Below are positions 16,398 to 26,137 of a DNA stretch of 64,000 bases, piece by piece; the first letter of the stretch is position 1; each line of letters opens with the position of its first letter. The translations under genes were made by a program, and so were the position numbers. The DNA comes from Moraxellaceae bacterium (GTDB lineage Bacteria; Pseudomonadota; Gammaproteobacteria; Pseudomonadales; Moraxellaceae), in assembly GCA_030646295.1 (NCBI GenBank), contig JAUSND010000003.1, positions 496,001-560,000 of the forward strand. Direction: 5' to 3'. The notes below the pieces were generated by a model that saw only the letters and a list, made by a program, of their open reading frames with translations, had not been told where the DNA came from and searched no databases.

Positions 16398-18200
16398 ATG
16401 AATGCAAATCCGCGCGACATCCTGCAACACGTTTTTGGCTACGATGCCTTTCGCGGCCCGCAAGAGGCTATCGTCACTGCGGTGGTCGAGGGACGTGATG
16501 CCCTCGTATTGATGCCTACCGGTGGCGGCAAGTCCCTCTGCTATCAGGTGCCTGCGCTGGTGCGGCCGGGCACGGCGATTGTCATTTCGCCCCTGATCGC
16601 CCTCATGCAGGATCAGGTGGCATCACTGGTGCAGTCCGGCGTGCGTGCCGCCTACCTCAGCTCCACGCTTGATTTCCAGCAAACCCAGGCGATTGAGTCG
16701 CAATTGCTGGATGGCCGCCTGGATCTGCTCTATGTGGCACCGGAGCGACTGGTGACGGCGCGCATGCTGGACCAGTTGTCCCGCGTAAAGATTGCCCTGT
16801 TTGCGATTGATGAAGCCCACTGTGTGTCGCACTGGGGGCATGACTTCCGTTCGGATTATCTGGGCCTTTCGGTGCTTCGGGAGCAGTTCCCGCATGTGCC
16901 GCGCATTGCCCTGACCGCGACCGCCGATCCGCGCACACGGGCGGACATTGCCCAGCGTCTTGGCCTGGAGGATGCGGAAACCTTTATCTCCAGTTTTGAC
17001 CGCCCCAATATTTTCTATCGCATTGTGCCCAAGCAGAAATCGCTGGATCAGCTGGAGGCATTCATCCGCCGCGAGCATCCGGGTGATGCCGGTATTGTGT
17101 ACTGCCTGTCACGTAACAAGGTGGACAAGACGGCGGTGTCACTGAATGAGCGAGGCATCCGTGCACTGCCGTATCACGCCGGCTTGTCTGGCGCCGTACG
17201 CGAGGAAAACCAGACGCGCTTCCTGCGAGAAGAAGGCGTGATCATGGTGGCCACCATTGCCTTTGGCATGGGGATCAACAAGCCCAACGTGAGGTTTGTG
17301 GCGCATCTGGATTTGCCCAAAAGCATTGAGGCCTATTATCAGGAAACCGGGCGTGCCGGGCGTGATGGTCTGGCGGCCAATGCCTGGATGGCCTACGGGC
17401 TTGCAGATGTCATCAAGCTCAAGTCCATGCTGGACCAGTCAGATGCAGCGGATACCTTCAAGCGCGAAGAGAAGCGCAAGGTAGATACCATGCTGGCCCT
17501 TTGCGAGACCACCAGTTGCCGCCGCCAGTTGCTGCTGGCCCATTTTGGCGAGCATATGGCAGAGCCGTGTGGGCATTGCGATAACTGTGTGGAGCCGGTC
17601 CCGGGCTGGGAGGCCACCGAACCGGCTCGTCTGGCGCTGTCGGCGGTGTACCGCACGGGTAGTCGTTATGGTGTCGAGTATCTGGTCGAAGTGCTGCGTG
17701 GCGAAAAAACGGAGCGCATTGCCGGCAACGGACATGAGACGCTGGCGGTCTTCGGTCGTGGTACGGATCTGACCGACAAGGAGTGGCGTTCGGTATTCCG
17801 GCAATTGCTGGCGCGTGGCTTCTTGCAGCCCGACAGTGAGGGATATGGCGCCTTGCGCCTGGATGACAGCTGCCGTCCCTTGCTGCGCGGGGAAGAAACC
17901 CTGATGTTGCGCCGGGAGCAGGCCAAAACGGTTACACCCAAAAAGACCGGTGGCAAACCGGCACTGGATATCCCGCATGAGGACCGCATTCTCTGGGAGG
18001 CCTTGCGCGCCAAACGACGCCAGCTTGCGCAAGAGCAGGGCGTACCTCCGTATGTCATCTTTCATGACAGTACCCTGATGGCGATCCTGTCTGCGCGTCC
18101 CCGGTCGCTGAAGGAAATGGGGCATGTTGCGGGCATAGGGGACAGCAAGCTTGATCGCTATGGTGAGGCGTTTCTGGATGTGGTGAATGAATATGCCTGA
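16398..18200 (+). CDS. recQ: ATP-dependent DNA helicase RecQ
   Basis: 600 residues. Walker A is MPTGGGKSLCYQ, motif II is AIDEAHCVSHWGHDFR, and the motif VI region is YYQETGRAGRDG. A four-Cys zinc site (CRRQLLLAHFGE ... CGHCDNC), a winged-helix region and a C-terminal HRDC domain (about residues 525-600) complete the RecQ plan. It unwinds DNA 3' to 5' in recombination and fork repair. The start of the downstream ygjP-like gene lies inside its last codons, so they are co-translated. Confidence 0.97.
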   Translation: MNANPRDILQHVFGYDAFRGPQEAIVTAVVEGRDALVLMPTGGGKSLCYQVPALVRPGTAIVISPLIALMQDQVASLVQSGVRAAYLSSTLDFQQTQAIESQLLDGRLDLLYVAPERLVTARMLDQLSRVKIALFAIDEAHCVSHWGHDFRSDYLGLSVLREQFPHVPRIALTATADPRTRADIAQRLGLEDAETFISSFDRPNIFYRIVPKQKSLDQLEAFIRREHPGDAGIVYCLSRNKVDKTAVSLNERGIRALPYHAGLSGAVREENQTRFLREEGVIMVATIAFGMGINKPNVRFVAHLDLPKSIEAYYQETGRAGRDGLAANAWMAYGLADVIKLKSMLDQSDAADTFKREEKRKVDTMLALCETTSCRRQLLLAHFGEHMAEPCGHCDNCVEPVPGWEATEPARLALSAVYRTGSRYGVEYLVEVLRGEKTERIAGNGHETLAVFGRGTDLTDKEWRSVFRQLLARGFLQPDSEGYGALRLDDSCRPLLRGEETLMLRREQAKTVTPKKTGGKPALDIPHEDRILWEALRAKRRQLAQEQGVPPYVIFHDSTLMAILSARPRSLKEMGHVAGIGDSKLDRYGEAFLDVVNEYA

Positions 18201-18939
18201 CCATGACGGGAAGGCGATGAAGGAATATCGGCACGATACTGGCGAGACGCTTTTTTTTCATTTCATCCGCACTGCCCGCAAGACGATAGGCCTTTATGTG
18301 CATCGGGATGGCTCGGTGCAAGTGCGAGCGCCGAATCGTGTTCCGCTGGCGCAAATCTATCTGTTCATGCGTGAGCGCTGGGACTGGCTGATGCTGCAGC
18401 GCGCCCGGTTTATGGAGGAGCCAGCTCCTGCACCAGTGCGCTACGAGAGTGGTGGAACCTTCCAGCATCTTGGTCATTCCCTGACGTTGCAGGTAAGTGA
18501 AGCGGGTCATAACCGGGCTAGCAGGCATGGCGATGTCCTGCAGGTGGCTATAACGCAGGAGCGGCTGGCAACGCCTGATGGACTGGGCGGCGTGATTGAA
18601 CTCTGGCAACGCCGCGAAGCACAGAAGGTGTTTCCGTTACGGCTGGCATTTTGCCATGAGGAAATGAAGTCCCTGAGACTCCCGTTTCCGGAACTTAAAA
18701 TACGGAAAATGCGCACGCGCTGGGGGTCATGCACACGCAAGGGCGTGATTACGCTCAATCTTGAGTTGATACGCATGCCTGCTGAATGCATTGACTATGT
18801 TGTCATGCACGAGTTGTGTCATCTGGTGGAATTCAATCACAGCAAGCAGTTTTATGAACTGCAGTCACGTTTCCTGCCTGACTGGAAAGAACGAAAGCAT
18901 CGGCTTGAGACATTGGCGCGAGCACATTACGGGCTGTAG
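18187..18939 (+). CDS. YgjP-like metal-dependent hydrolase (DUF45)
   Basis: 250 residues. VMHELCHLVEFNHSKQFY carries HExxH plus a downstream His, the zinc site of the YgjP/DUF45 group of M48-like proteins; MRTRWGSCTRKGVITLN is the conserved block before it. E. coli YgjP has been reported to act on UTP, while others predict proteolysis. The ATG at 18187 overlaps recQ by 14 bases; a second ATG at 18217 is possible. Its stop codon directly abuts the stop of the convergent sensor kinase. Confidence 0.85.
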   Translation: MNMPDHDGKAMKEYRHDTGETLFFHFIRTARKTIGLYVHRDGSVQVRAPNRVPLAQIYLFMRERWDWLMLQRARFMEEPAPAPVRYESGGTFQHLGHSLTLQVSEAGHNRASRHGDVLQVAITQERLATPDGLGGVIELWQRREAQKVFPLRLAFCHEEMKSLRLPFPELKIRKMRTRWGSCTRKGVITLNLELIRMPAECIDYVVMHELCHLVEFNHSKQFYELQSRFLPDWKERKHRLETLARAHYGL

Positions 18940-20319
18940 TCAGTGAGACTGGCCGGGTTGTGCAATCGGTAGCGTGATCACAAAGGTTGTTCCCTTGTCT
19001 GGCGTACTGCGCGCCTCGATTCTTCCGTGATGACGCTGGGTGATGATGAAGTGGGAGATGGAGAGCCCCAGGCCAGTTCCCTGTCCAACGACTTTTGTGG
19101 TGAAGAAGGGATCAAATATCTGTTTTGATGTGGCCAGGCTCATGCCTGTGCCGTTATCTTCCACGCGAATTTCGGCAAGTGGCGGGATGTATCGGGTGCT
19201 GATGCGGATGAGGGGTGTATCGCGACGTGCCTCCTGGATGGCTTGTGCAGCGTTCTTCAGCAGATTGACCAGCACCTGCTGCAGCTCAATGCCGGATGCA
19301 GGAATGGCTGGCAGGCTGTTGTCGTAGTCTTCCTCGATGACCAGGCTTTCGCTTAATGAAGGCATGGAAAACTCGATGGCATTGCGCATGAAGTTCACGC
19401 TTGCATGTGCAACATCATTCAGCTGAGTTGGTTCAAGTTGCCGACTGGAGCTGCGCGAAAACTCCAGCATGTTGCGGACGATTTCCGCTGCACGACGTCC
19501 TGCGCTATCCATTCCATCCAGGAATCTCTTGATTTCCCGGGCGTCCAGATAGCTGTCCAGTTTTTTAAGGTCAAGGCCAAGTGCAGCCGCCGCAGCCTGA
19601 TTACCTGCCTGGTCAGGGCTCAGTCGGCGCTCGACGTTTTGCAAACTTTGAAGGATGGCAGCGAGCGGATTATTGATTTCGTGCGCCATCCCTGCGGCAA
19701 GCTCTCCAAGAGATTTCAGTTTTTCGTTTTGCAGCATCATGCTATCGAGCTTTTGACGCATGGTGACATCATCCACGCGAATGACTGCACCGGTAAGCTC
19801 CAGGGAGTGTAGCGGGTATACAGTGATGTCAACGTAGCGGTTCATGCCAAGATGATCGACCTTCACGTTCTCGCGCATGCGCGGCTCGCTGAGGGAGATG
19901 GCTTCTTCAATCATTTCGGATGGAACGGGCAGGTTGGGGTAGATTTCCTGAAGCCGGAATCCCAGTGCCTTTTTTTCACGAATGCCGGTAGCCAGTTCTG
20001 CTGCAGAATTCCAGTGTGTGACATGCCCGCTGGGCGTAACACCAATCATCACGGATGGCATGGAGTTGATGATGCTGTTCAGGTACTCCTTCGTTTCATT
20101 CAGCAGGGCAGTGGTTATTCTGTGGCGCTGCTCGGTTTGTTCAAGCGTGTCGTTGGCATGCCGCCAGGCGTCGGTTCTGGCGGTCAGACGCTGCTCCAGC
20201 AGGGCGACTGTTTCACGAAGGGAGGAGAGTGCGCGTTTGTGCCGGCGGCGATTGCGCATCAGGACCCAGATGACAATCAGTTGCAGGGCGACGAGCAGGA
20301 CAAGAATACTGGTTAGCAC
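18940..20319 (-). CDS. PAS-domain sensor histidine kinase, orphan
   Basis: 459 residues from a GTG at 20319 (AGGAG 8 bases upstream). One N-terminal membrane segment (about residues 4-21), a coiled-coil stretch (to about 75), a PAS domain (about 80-205), HisKA with the phospho-His in LAAGMAHEINNPLAAI (about 225), and HATPase_c with N box (NLLKNAAQAI), G1 (VEDNGTGM), F box (FDPFFTTK) and G2 (GQGTGLGLSIS). There is no periplasmic domain, so it senses inside the cell or membrane. No response regulator is adjacent; the nearest, gacA, is on the other strand beyond the PBP7 gene. Confidence 0.92.
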   Translation of the reverse strand: MLTSILVLLVALQLIVIWVLMRNRRRHKRALSSLRETVALLEQRLTARTDAWRHANDTLEQTEQRHRITTALLNETKEYLNSIINSMPSVMIGVTPSGHVTHWNSAAELATGIREKKALGFRLQEIYPNLPVPSEMIEEAISLSEPRMRENVKVDHLGMNRYVDITVYPLHSLELTGAVIRVDDVTMRQKLDSMMLQNEKLKSLGELAAGMAHEINNPLAAILQSLQNVERRLSPDQAGNQAAAAALGLDLKKLDSYLDAREIKRFLDGMDSAGRRAAEIVRNMLEFSRSSSRQLEPTQLNDVAHASVNFMRNAIEFSMPSLSESLVIEEDYDNSLPAIPASGIELQQVLVNLLKNAAQAIQEARRDTPLIRISTRYIPPLAEIRVEDNGTGMSLATSKQIFDPFFTTKVVGQGTGLGLSISHFIITQRHHGRIEARSTPDKGTTFVITLPIAQPGQSH

Positions 20320-20349
20320 CCCGCTACTCCTGCCGTGACCTGTAAGTAA

Positions 20350-20375
20350 AAGAAAAGGCCTTGCGGCCTTTTCTT
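20350..20375 (-). terminator. Terminator after the PBP7 gene
   Basis: AAGAAAAGGCC pairs perfectly with GGCCTTTTCTT around TTGC. It overlaps the stop codon of the endopeptidase gene and separates it from the sensor kinase gene. Confidence 0.75.
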
Positions 20376-21486
20376 AGGGGTGCTCTGTGTACTTGTTTTC
20401 GCTAAGCGTGAAGCTTTGTACGGCGGCTTCCAGCCATTTCTTGACGCGGTTGGCATCGCCGATACGGGTGTAGCGACCGTTTGAGTCCATCAGCACAATC
20501 ACGACCGGTGTGGAGTTCACACGGGCATGCATGACCAGGCACTTGCCTGCCTCATTGATGAAGCCGGTCTTGGAGACTTCGATATCCCACGTGTCATTCT
20601 TCACCAGTGCGTTGGTGTTCCGGTACGGCAGTATGCGGCGACCTGCCACCAGCGAGTGCTCTGACGTGGTGGAGAACTGGCGGATTTCGGGATAGCTGCG
20701 TGCAGCCTTGACCATGCGTACCAGATCGGTGGGCGAGGCCATATTCTGCATCTGCAGGCCTGTGCCATCTGCGAAATGGGAGTGTGTCATTCCCAGTTCC
20801 GATGCCTTGCGATTCATCGCGGCCACAGCGGCGGCCGTGCCACCTGGATAGGTGCGTGCCAAGGCGGCGGCAGCACGGTTTTCCGAGGCCATCAGGGCCA
20901 GCAGCATGGCCTCACTGCGTGGCATGGACGTACCAACTGTGAGACGTGAGCTGGTGTGCTTCACCTTGTCCACGTCAGCATCACTGATGGTGATGATTTC
21001 ATCCATGGGGAGGCGGGCATCAAGTACCACCATGGCCGTCATCAGCTTGGTGATGGAGGCAATCGGCATGGTGCGTGAAGAGTTCTTGCTGTACAGCAGT
21101 TCACCGGTTTCTGCGTTGATCACAACGGCAGCACGTGATTCCAGATTGAGTGGCAACTGCAGATTGGCTGCCTGAAACACTTCGGTAGGTCCAACGCGGT
21201 GCGGGAGGCGGCTGAGGGCGGCCTGACGCTCGCGCTCAAGGCGCGACTGCAGGGCAACGGCATGGCTGCGACGCTTGCCATAGCGGGATACTTTCTGGTT
21301 ACGCTTTTTCTTGCTGGCGACAGCATGTGACTTCTTGCGCGAAGCCTTGCTCACGGTCTTTTTCTTGGCCGTGACTTCCTGCTTGCTGCTGGCCACTGCT
21401 TCCGGGGCGGTCACGGGCAGGCTCAGTCCGAGCGCAATCAGGCCCAGAAGGACCGGACGCAGGATAATGTTCAGAGACTTTTTCAT
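20374..21486 (-). CDS. pbpG: D-alanyl-D-alanine endopeptidase, PBP7 type (peptidase S11)
   Basis: 370 residues. A signal peptide (about residues 1-33) precedes a 60-residue Lys/Arg/Ser-rich segment, then the DD-peptidase domain: SITK (active-site Ser in TMPIASITKLMTAMVV), the second box in MASENRAAAALA, and the KTG box in VSKTGFINEAGKC. The family cuts D-Ala-meso-DAP cross-links in the periplasm. The basic segment, with SHAV repeated, is longer than in E. coli PBP7 (about 310 residues) and may bind wall or other polyanions. Monocistronic, with its own terminator. Confidence 0.9.
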   Translation of the reverse strand: MKKSLNIILRPVLLGLIALGLSLPVTAPEAVASSKQEVTAKKKTVSKASRKKSHAVASKKKRNQKVSRYGKRRSHAVALQSRLERERQAALSRLPHRVGPTEVFQAANLQLPLNLESRAAVVINAETGELLYSKNSSRTMPIASITKLMTAMVVLDARLPMDEIITISDADVDKVKHTSSRLTVGTSMPRSEAMLLALMASENRAAAALARTYPGGTAAAVAAMNRKASELGMTHSHFADGTGLQMQNMASPTDLVRMVKAARSYPEIRQFSTTSEHSLVAGRRILPYRNTNALVKNDTWDIEVSKTGFINEAGKCLVMHARVNSTPVVIVLMDSNGRYTRIGDANRVKKWLEAAVQSFTLSENKYTEHP

Positions 21487-21713
21487 GTCATTTCTCGATC
21501 GGGCCGGAGCACCATGAGCGGGTGCGTGAATTCACCAACACAATCCATTGATATTTATAAGGTTGATATTAGCAGCTCAACAACCGCTTCGTCATGATTC
21601 AAACCCGTTTTTAACAAAAAAGAAGTCCGTAGAACAACCTGGATCAGGTGGGATAACCGATTGATTCACATAAAAAATCCTGTTTCCGACCAACGGGAGT
21701 CTTTGGGGGGTGT

Positions 21714-21842
21714 ATGACTGGTCCTGATACCGTCGGGTCTGTCGTGAGCTTTGCCTCGCTGGCTGGGGCGTATTACTCTCCTGTATACGGAGCCCCGGCA
21801 GGTCGGGGCGCTGACCATTTTTCATACCGGAGCAGGGCGTGA
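21714..21842 (+). CDS. Possible 42-residue leader peptide upstream of gacA
   Basis: This short frame lies in the 352-base gap 21487-21838, which is otherwise AT-rich and contains no other gene I can see. It starts with ATG after a GGGGGG run 3-4 bases upstream and its TGA overlaps the gacA GTG (GTGA), the usual layout for translational coupling. It begins MTGPDTVGSVVSF and is rich in Ala, Gly, Ser and Tyr (AYYSPVYGAP). A GC hairpin (21792-21809) lies inside it. No similarity is recognised, and it may be a chance frame. Confidence 0.3.
   Translation: MTGPDTVGSVVSFASLAGAYYSPVYGAPAGRGADHFSYRSRA
21792..21809 (+). other. GC-rich hairpin before gacA
   Basis: GCCCCG pairs with CGGGGC around GCAGGT, ending 20 bases upstream of the GacA Shine-Dalgarno sequence. 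It could tune gacA translation. Confidence 0.35.
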
Positions 21843-22483
21843 TCAAGGTTCTGGTGGTTGATGACCACGATCTGGTACGCATGGGCATCACCCGCATGCT
21901 GGCCGACATCACCGGTATCAAGGTGGTGGGCGAGGCTGCAAGCGGTGAGGACTGCCTGCGTCTGGCGCGTGAGCTGGACCCCATGGTCGTGCTCATGGAC
22001 GTGAAAATGCCAGGTATTGGCGGGCTGGAGGCGACTCGCAAGCTGTTGCGCCAGTCTCCTGACGTCCGGGTTCTGGCCGTTACCGTGTGTGATGAGGAGC
22101 CCTTCCCGTCCCGCCTGCTGAAGGCAGGTGCCGCCGGTTACCTGACCAAGGGGGCGGCACTGGAGGAGATGGTTCATGCTATCCGTGCGGTTGCGGTCGG
22201 TCAGCGCTACATCAGTCCGGGTATCGCCCAGCGTCTTGCCCTGAGCTCGCTGGAGGAGGAGAAGACGTCTCCGTTTGATGCCCTGACCGAGCGCGAGATG
22301 CAGGTCACCATGATGGTCGTGAACTGCCAGAAGGTTCAGGAGATATCCGACCGTCTCTTTCTCAGTCCGAAAACGGTCAACAGCTATCGCTATCGTATTT
22401 TTGAGAAACTGGGTATCGACAGTGATGTCGAACTGACGCTTCTTGCTGTCCGGCATGGATTACTGAATGCTGACGCTGTCTGA
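21839..22483 (+). CDS. gacA: Response regulator GacA/UvrY
   Basis: 214 residues from GTG at 21839 (GGAG 6 bases upstream). Receiver domain with phospho-acceptor Asp54 in VVLMDVKMPG and Lys near residue 104, then a LuxR-type helix-turn-helix (LTEREMQVTMMVVN ... LFLSPKTVNSYRYRIFEKLG). GacA with sensor GacS drives small RNAs that titrate RsmA/CsrA, controlling secondary metabolism and biofilm. The order gacA-uvrC-pgsA-tRNA-Gly is conserved across gammaproteobacteria, which supports the name. gacS is not in the window. Confidence 0.95.
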   Translation: MIKVLVVDDHDLVRMGITRMLADITGIKVVGEAASGEDCLRLARELDPMVVLMDVKMPGIGGLEATRKLLRQSPDVRVLAVTVCDEEPFPSRLLKAGAAGYLTKGAALEEMVHAIRAVAVGQRYISPGIAQRLALSSLEEEKTSPFDALTEREMQVTMMVVNCQKVQEISDRLFLSPKTVNSYRYRIFEKLGIDSDVELTLLAVRHGLLNADAV

Positions 22484-22507
22484 CCCGGTGTGATTGAGTC
22501 TGGGCAA

Positions 22508-24349
22508 ATGGATTCATCACAAGCTGATTTTTCCGGGCATATCTCCGCCATTCTGGAAACCTTGCCGTTGCTGCCGGGTGTGTACCGCATGCTCGGTGCG
22601 AGTGGCGAAATCCTTTATGTGGGCAAGGCCCGCAGTCTGAAAAATCGTGTCAGCTCGTACTTCCAGAAGAATATCGAAAGCCCGAAGACGCGTGCGCTGG
22701 TTGAGCGTATTCGCGATATCGAGGTGACGCTCACTGCGTCGGAGACAGAGGCGCTGTTGCTGGAACAGACGCTGATCAAGGAGCTGAAGCCGCCATACAA
22801 CATCCTTTTGCGCGATGACAAATCCTATCCATTCCTGTTTGTCTCGGAGGGAGAGGACTATCCGCGCATAGGCTTTCATCGTGGGCCAAAAAAGCAGAAA
22901 GGCCGCTATTTCGGGCCTTATCCCGGCTCTCAGGCGGTACGCGAAAGTTTGCAGTTGCTGCAGAAACTTTTTCAGGTACGGCAGTGCGAGGATACGTTTT
23001 TCCGTAACCGGGAAAGGCCCTGTCTGCAGTATCAGATCAAGCGATGCCGGGCACCTTGTGTGAAGTTGTTGTCGCCGGAGGAGTATGCCGGGGATGTTCG
23101 TCATACCGTGCTGTTTCTGGAGGGGCGCAACGAAGAAGTCATGCAGGATCTGATGGCGCGCATGAACCAGGCGGCAGATGCGCTGGACTTTGAGCTGGCC
23201 GTGATTTACCGCGATCAGCTGGCGGCGTTACGTCGTGTCCAGGAGCAACAGTTTGTTACCCGGGATGCCGGTAATGCCGACGTGATTGCGGTGGCTGCGC
23301 AGCCGGGTGGTGTGTGCGTGCAAATCCTGTTTGTGCGTGAGGGGCGTGTGCTTGGCAGCAAGGAGTTTCATCCGAACATGTTCGGTGAGACCAGTCCCGC
23401 CGAGATTCTTTCCGAGTTTTTGCCGTCGTTTTATCTGCAGTCTGATGGTGGCCGGGATATTCCTGATGAAATCATCACCAGCGAGGAGTTGCCTGATACG
23501 GAAGTGATGCATGAGGCGATTCGTGCGCTGTATGGCCGTGATGTCCGTATCAAGCACCGTGTGCGTGAAACGCGTCAGGCCTGGTTGCAGCTGGCCCGTC
23601 TGAATGCGGAGCAGGGGTTGTCGGCCCGACTGGCCAATCGCACACACATGAATGCCCGGTTTGCTGCATTGCAGCAGGCGGTGGGACGTACCGAACCGAT
23701 TACCCGCATGGAGTGCTTTGACATCAGTCACACCATGGGCGAGGCAACGGTGGCGTCCTGTGTGGTATTTGATGAAACCGGACCGCGTAACCGGGACTAC
23801 CGGCATTTCAATATCGAGGGTATTACGGGCGGGGATGACTATGCCGCCATGCATCAGGCCCTGACGCGCCGTTATCAGCGCCTGAAAACCGGGGAGGGGC
23901 GCCTGCCTGATATCCTCTTTATTGATGGTGGCAAGGGACAACTGGCACAGGCCATTGGCGTGCTGGACGAGCTTGGCATCAAGGGGGTAACCCTGATCGG
24001 GATTGCCAAGGGGGAGGGGCGCAAGCCCGGGCTGGAAACCCTGCATTTTGCCGATGGTGCGGATCTGCAGTTGCCGGCGGATTCGCCTGCCCTGCACCTG
24101 ATCCAGTATATTCGGGATGAGGCTCACCGGTTTGCCATTACCGGGCATCGTGCCCGACGCGGCAAACAGCGCAAGCGCTCAGCCCTGGAAGACATTCCCG
24201 GGGTTGGGCCCAAGAAGCGGCGTGACCTGATTCAGCATTTCGGAGGCTTGCAGGAGGTGCTGCGGGCAAGTGCCAAGGACCTCGCGACCGTTCCGGGGAT
24301 TGGCTTAACATTGGCAGAAACCATTTACGACGCCCTGCACAGTCATTGA
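22508..24349 (+). CDS. uvrC: Excinuclease ABC subunit C
   Basis: 613 residues from the ATG at 22508; an in-frame GTG at 22490 would add 6 residues and lacks a ribosome site. N-terminal GIY-YIG nuclease ([20 protein letters not shown]) for the 3' incision, a [13 protein letters not shown] Cys block, a UVR motif (about residues 200-235), the RNase H-like 5' nuclease domain ([27 protein letters not shown]) and tandem helix-hairpin-helix motifs at the end ([18 protein letters not shown]). It acts with UvrAB in nucleotide excision repair. It lies directly between gacA and pgsA. Confidence 0.97.
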   Translation: MDSSQADFSGHISAILETLPLLPGVYRMLGASGEILYVGKARSLKNRVSSYFQKNIESPKTRALVERIRDIEVTLTASETEALLLEQTLIKELKPPYNILLRDDKSYPFLFVSEGEDYPRIGFHRGPKKQKGRYFGPYPGSQAVRESLQLLQKLFQVRQCEDTFFRNRERPCLQYQIKRCRAPCVKLLSPEEYAGDVRHTVLFLEGRNEEVMQDLMARMNQAADALDFELAVIYRDQLAALRRVQEQQFVTRDAGNADVIAVAAQPGGVCVQILFVREGRVLGSKEFHPNMFGETSPAEILSEFLPSFYLQSDGGRDIPDEIITSEELPDTEVMHEAIRALYGRDVRIKHRVRETRQAWLQLARLNAEQGLSARLANRTHMNARFAALQQAVGRTEPITRMECFDISHTMGEATVASCVVFDETGPRNRDYRHFNIEGITGGDDYAAMHQALTRRYQRLKTGEGRLPDILFIDGGKGQLAQAIGVLDELGIKGVTLIGIAKGEGRKPGLETLHFADGADLQLPADSPALHLIQYIRDEAHRFAITGHRARRGKQRKRSALEDIPGVGPKKRRDLIQHFGGLQEVLRASAKDLATVPGIGLTLAETIYDALHSH

Positions 24350-24390
24350 GTGCTCAGGTTAAAACGCGTGTATCAACGGAGAAATACCTG

Positions 24391-24951
24391 GTGTCGTCCC
24401 CTTTGCTGAACATTCCCAATATTCTCACGCTGCTGCGGGTGGCCCTGATACCGGTGTTGATCGTGCTGGCGTATCTGCCCTATGACTGGCGCTTTATTGT
24501 GTCTGCCGTGGTCTTTCTGGTGGCGGCGATTACTGACTGGCTGGACGGCTACCTTGCGCGCCGGCTGAACCAGTCTTCTGCTTTTGGCCGGTTTCTGGAT
24601 CCGGTGGCGGACAAGCTCATGGTGGCGGCGGCACTGGTCATTCTGGTGCAGTGGCACCATGAGCGGGTGCTGGTGGTGATTTCTGCCATTGTTATCGTTT
24701 CTCGTGAAATCACCATTTCGGCTTTGCGCGAGTGGATGGCTGAGCTGGGCAAACGTGCCAGTGTGGCTGTTTCCTTCATGGGCAAGCTCAAGACCACCAT
24801 GCAGATGACCGCTATTACTGTGTTGCTGCTGAATCATGAGGGCCTGAACCTGTATGTCGGTTTTCCCCTCCTGATCGTGGCTGCTGCCCTGACATTGTGG
24901 TCAATGATGATCTATCTGAAGGCCGCCTGGCCGGATTTGCGTGATTCCTGA
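24391..24951 (+). CDS. pgsA: CDP-diacylglycerol-glycerol-3-phosphate 3-phosphatidyltransferase
   Basis: 186 residues from the GTG at 24391 (GGAG 9 bases upstream), close to the 182 of E. coli PgsA. A TTG overlapping the uvrC stop would add 15 atypical residues. The CDP-alcohol phosphotransferase motif is DWLDGYLARRLNQSSAFGRF followed by LDPVADK. Several membrane segments are evident. It makes phosphatidylglycerophosphate, the first step to phosphatidylglycerol and cardiolipin, at the inner membrane. Confidence 0.95.
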   Translation: MSSPLLNIPNILTLLRVALIPVLIVLAYLPYDWRFIVSAVVFLVAAITDWLDGYLARRLNQSSAFGRFLDPVADKLMVAAALVILVQWHHERVLVVISAIVIVSREITISALREWMAELGKRASVAVSFMGKLKTTMQMTAITVLLLNHEGLNLYVGFPLLIVAAALTLWSMMIYLKAAWPDLRDS

Positions 24952-24981
24952 GCAGTTGAACTGCCAGGAGTGTTTTCTCTG

Positions 24982-25009
24982 TTGACAGGGAAAGGGCCAT
25001 CAGTACAAT
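24982..25009 (+). promoter_or_regulatory. Promoter of tRNA-Gly (copy 2)
   Basis: TTGACA (24982-24987), a 16-base spacer and TACAAT (25004-25009), followed by a GC-rich discriminator, as at copy 1. Confidence 0.75.
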
Positions 25010-25035
25010 GCGCGCTCTCACCGATACGACGGTGC

Positions 25036-25111
<76 letters not shown>

Positions 25112-25119
25112 GTTTCACG

Positions 25120-25146
25120 AAAAAGCCGGCTTATGCCGGCTTTTTT
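25120..25146 (+). terminator. Rho-independent terminator of tRNA-Gly copy 2
   Basis: AAAAGCCGGC, loop TTAT, GCCGGC and six T; the same stem and loop as after copy 1. Confidence 0.85.
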
Positions 25147-25258
25147 GTTTGGTCTTTGTCAGGGCAGCAGCTTATGGCCGCATCTGCCCGGGATTTGACC
25201 TGTTCAAGGTCATGCGTGGCCATTACCATATTCGCCTTTCGATCCTGCGGAGAGCAGC

Positions 25259-26137
25259 ATGATTACCGGCAGTATTGTCGCCCTGGTTACTCCCATGCAC
25301 CGTGATGGCACGGTGGACTGGGAGGCGTTGCGCCAGTTGGTGGAGTGGCATGTCAGTGAGGGTACCCACGCGATTGTGGCCGTAGGCACAACTGGCGAGT
25401 CGGCTACCCTTGATGTGGACGAACACCTGGCGGTGATCAAGTTTGTAATTGCTGCTGCAGCCGGCCGTATCCCTGTAATTGCCGGTACGGGTGCAAACTC
25501 GACACGTGAGGCGATTGCCCTTACGAAAGCCGCCGCATCGGTTGGTGCAGACGCCGTATTGCTGGTAACGCCGTACTACAACAAGCCGACTCAGGAAGGC
25601 CTGTACCAGCATCACAAGGCCATTGCCGAAGCCGTCGCCATTCCCCAGATTCTCTATAACGTTCCGGGCCGCACAGGCGTGGACATGCAGAATGCCACTG
25701 TTGCACGGCTGGCAGGGCTGCCCAATATCGTGGGCATCAAGGATGCCACCGGCAATCTTGAGCGCGGTCGCGAGCTGATCGGGATGGTGGGTGACCGCAT
25801 GGCGGTTTATTCCGGTGATGACGCTACGGCCTATGAGCTGATCCTGATGGGGGCCAAGGGCAATATTTCCGTGACCGCCAACGTCGTGCCCGGCGCCATG
25901 TCGCGTGTGTGTACTGCTGCGCTGGCCGGCAAGGCTGATGAGGCGAAGGCCCTCAATACGCCACTGGAAGCGCTGCATCGTGACCTGTTCATCGAGTCCA
26001 ATCCGATTCCGGTAAAGTGGGCGTTGCATGCCATGGGTCGTATGGAAGACGGTATCCGCTTACCACTCACCCTTTTGTCAGAGCCCTGCCGTCCGGTAGT
26101 GGAAGCGGCATTGCGTCAGGCAGGGGCAATATCCTGA
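25259..26137 (+). CDS. dapA: 4-hydroxy-tetrahydrodipicolinate synthase
   Basis: 292 residues. Schiff-base Lys161 in GIKDATGNL, Tyr133 in LYNVPGRTG, and the pyruvate-site AVGTTGES block are all present. It condenses pyruvate with aspartate semialdehyde in lysine and diaminopimelate synthesis. GGAG lies 7 bases before the ATG. Its stop codon overlaps the bamC start (TGATG). Order dapA-bamC-purC is the common gammaproteobacterial one. Confidence 0.96.
   Translation: MITGSIVALVTPMHRDGTVDWEALRQLVEWHVSEGTHAIVAVGTTGESATLDVDEHLAVIKFVIAAAAGRIPVIAGTGANSTREAIALTKAAASVGADAVLLVTPYYNKPTQEGLYQHHKAIAEAVAIPQILYNVPGRTGVDMQNATVARLAGLPNIVGIKDATGNLERGRELIGMVGDRMAVYSGDDATAYELILMGAKGNISVTANVVPGAMSRVCTAALAGKADEAKALNTPLEALHRDLFIESNPIPVKWALHAMGRMEDGIRLPLTLLSEPCRPVVEAALRQAGAIS

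Noticed and set aside
18940-22483. The PAS sensor kinase as the partner kinase of GacA
   Set aside because: GacS is a hybrid kinase with HAMP, receiver and Hpt domains; this kinase has none of these and lies on the other strand beyond another gene.
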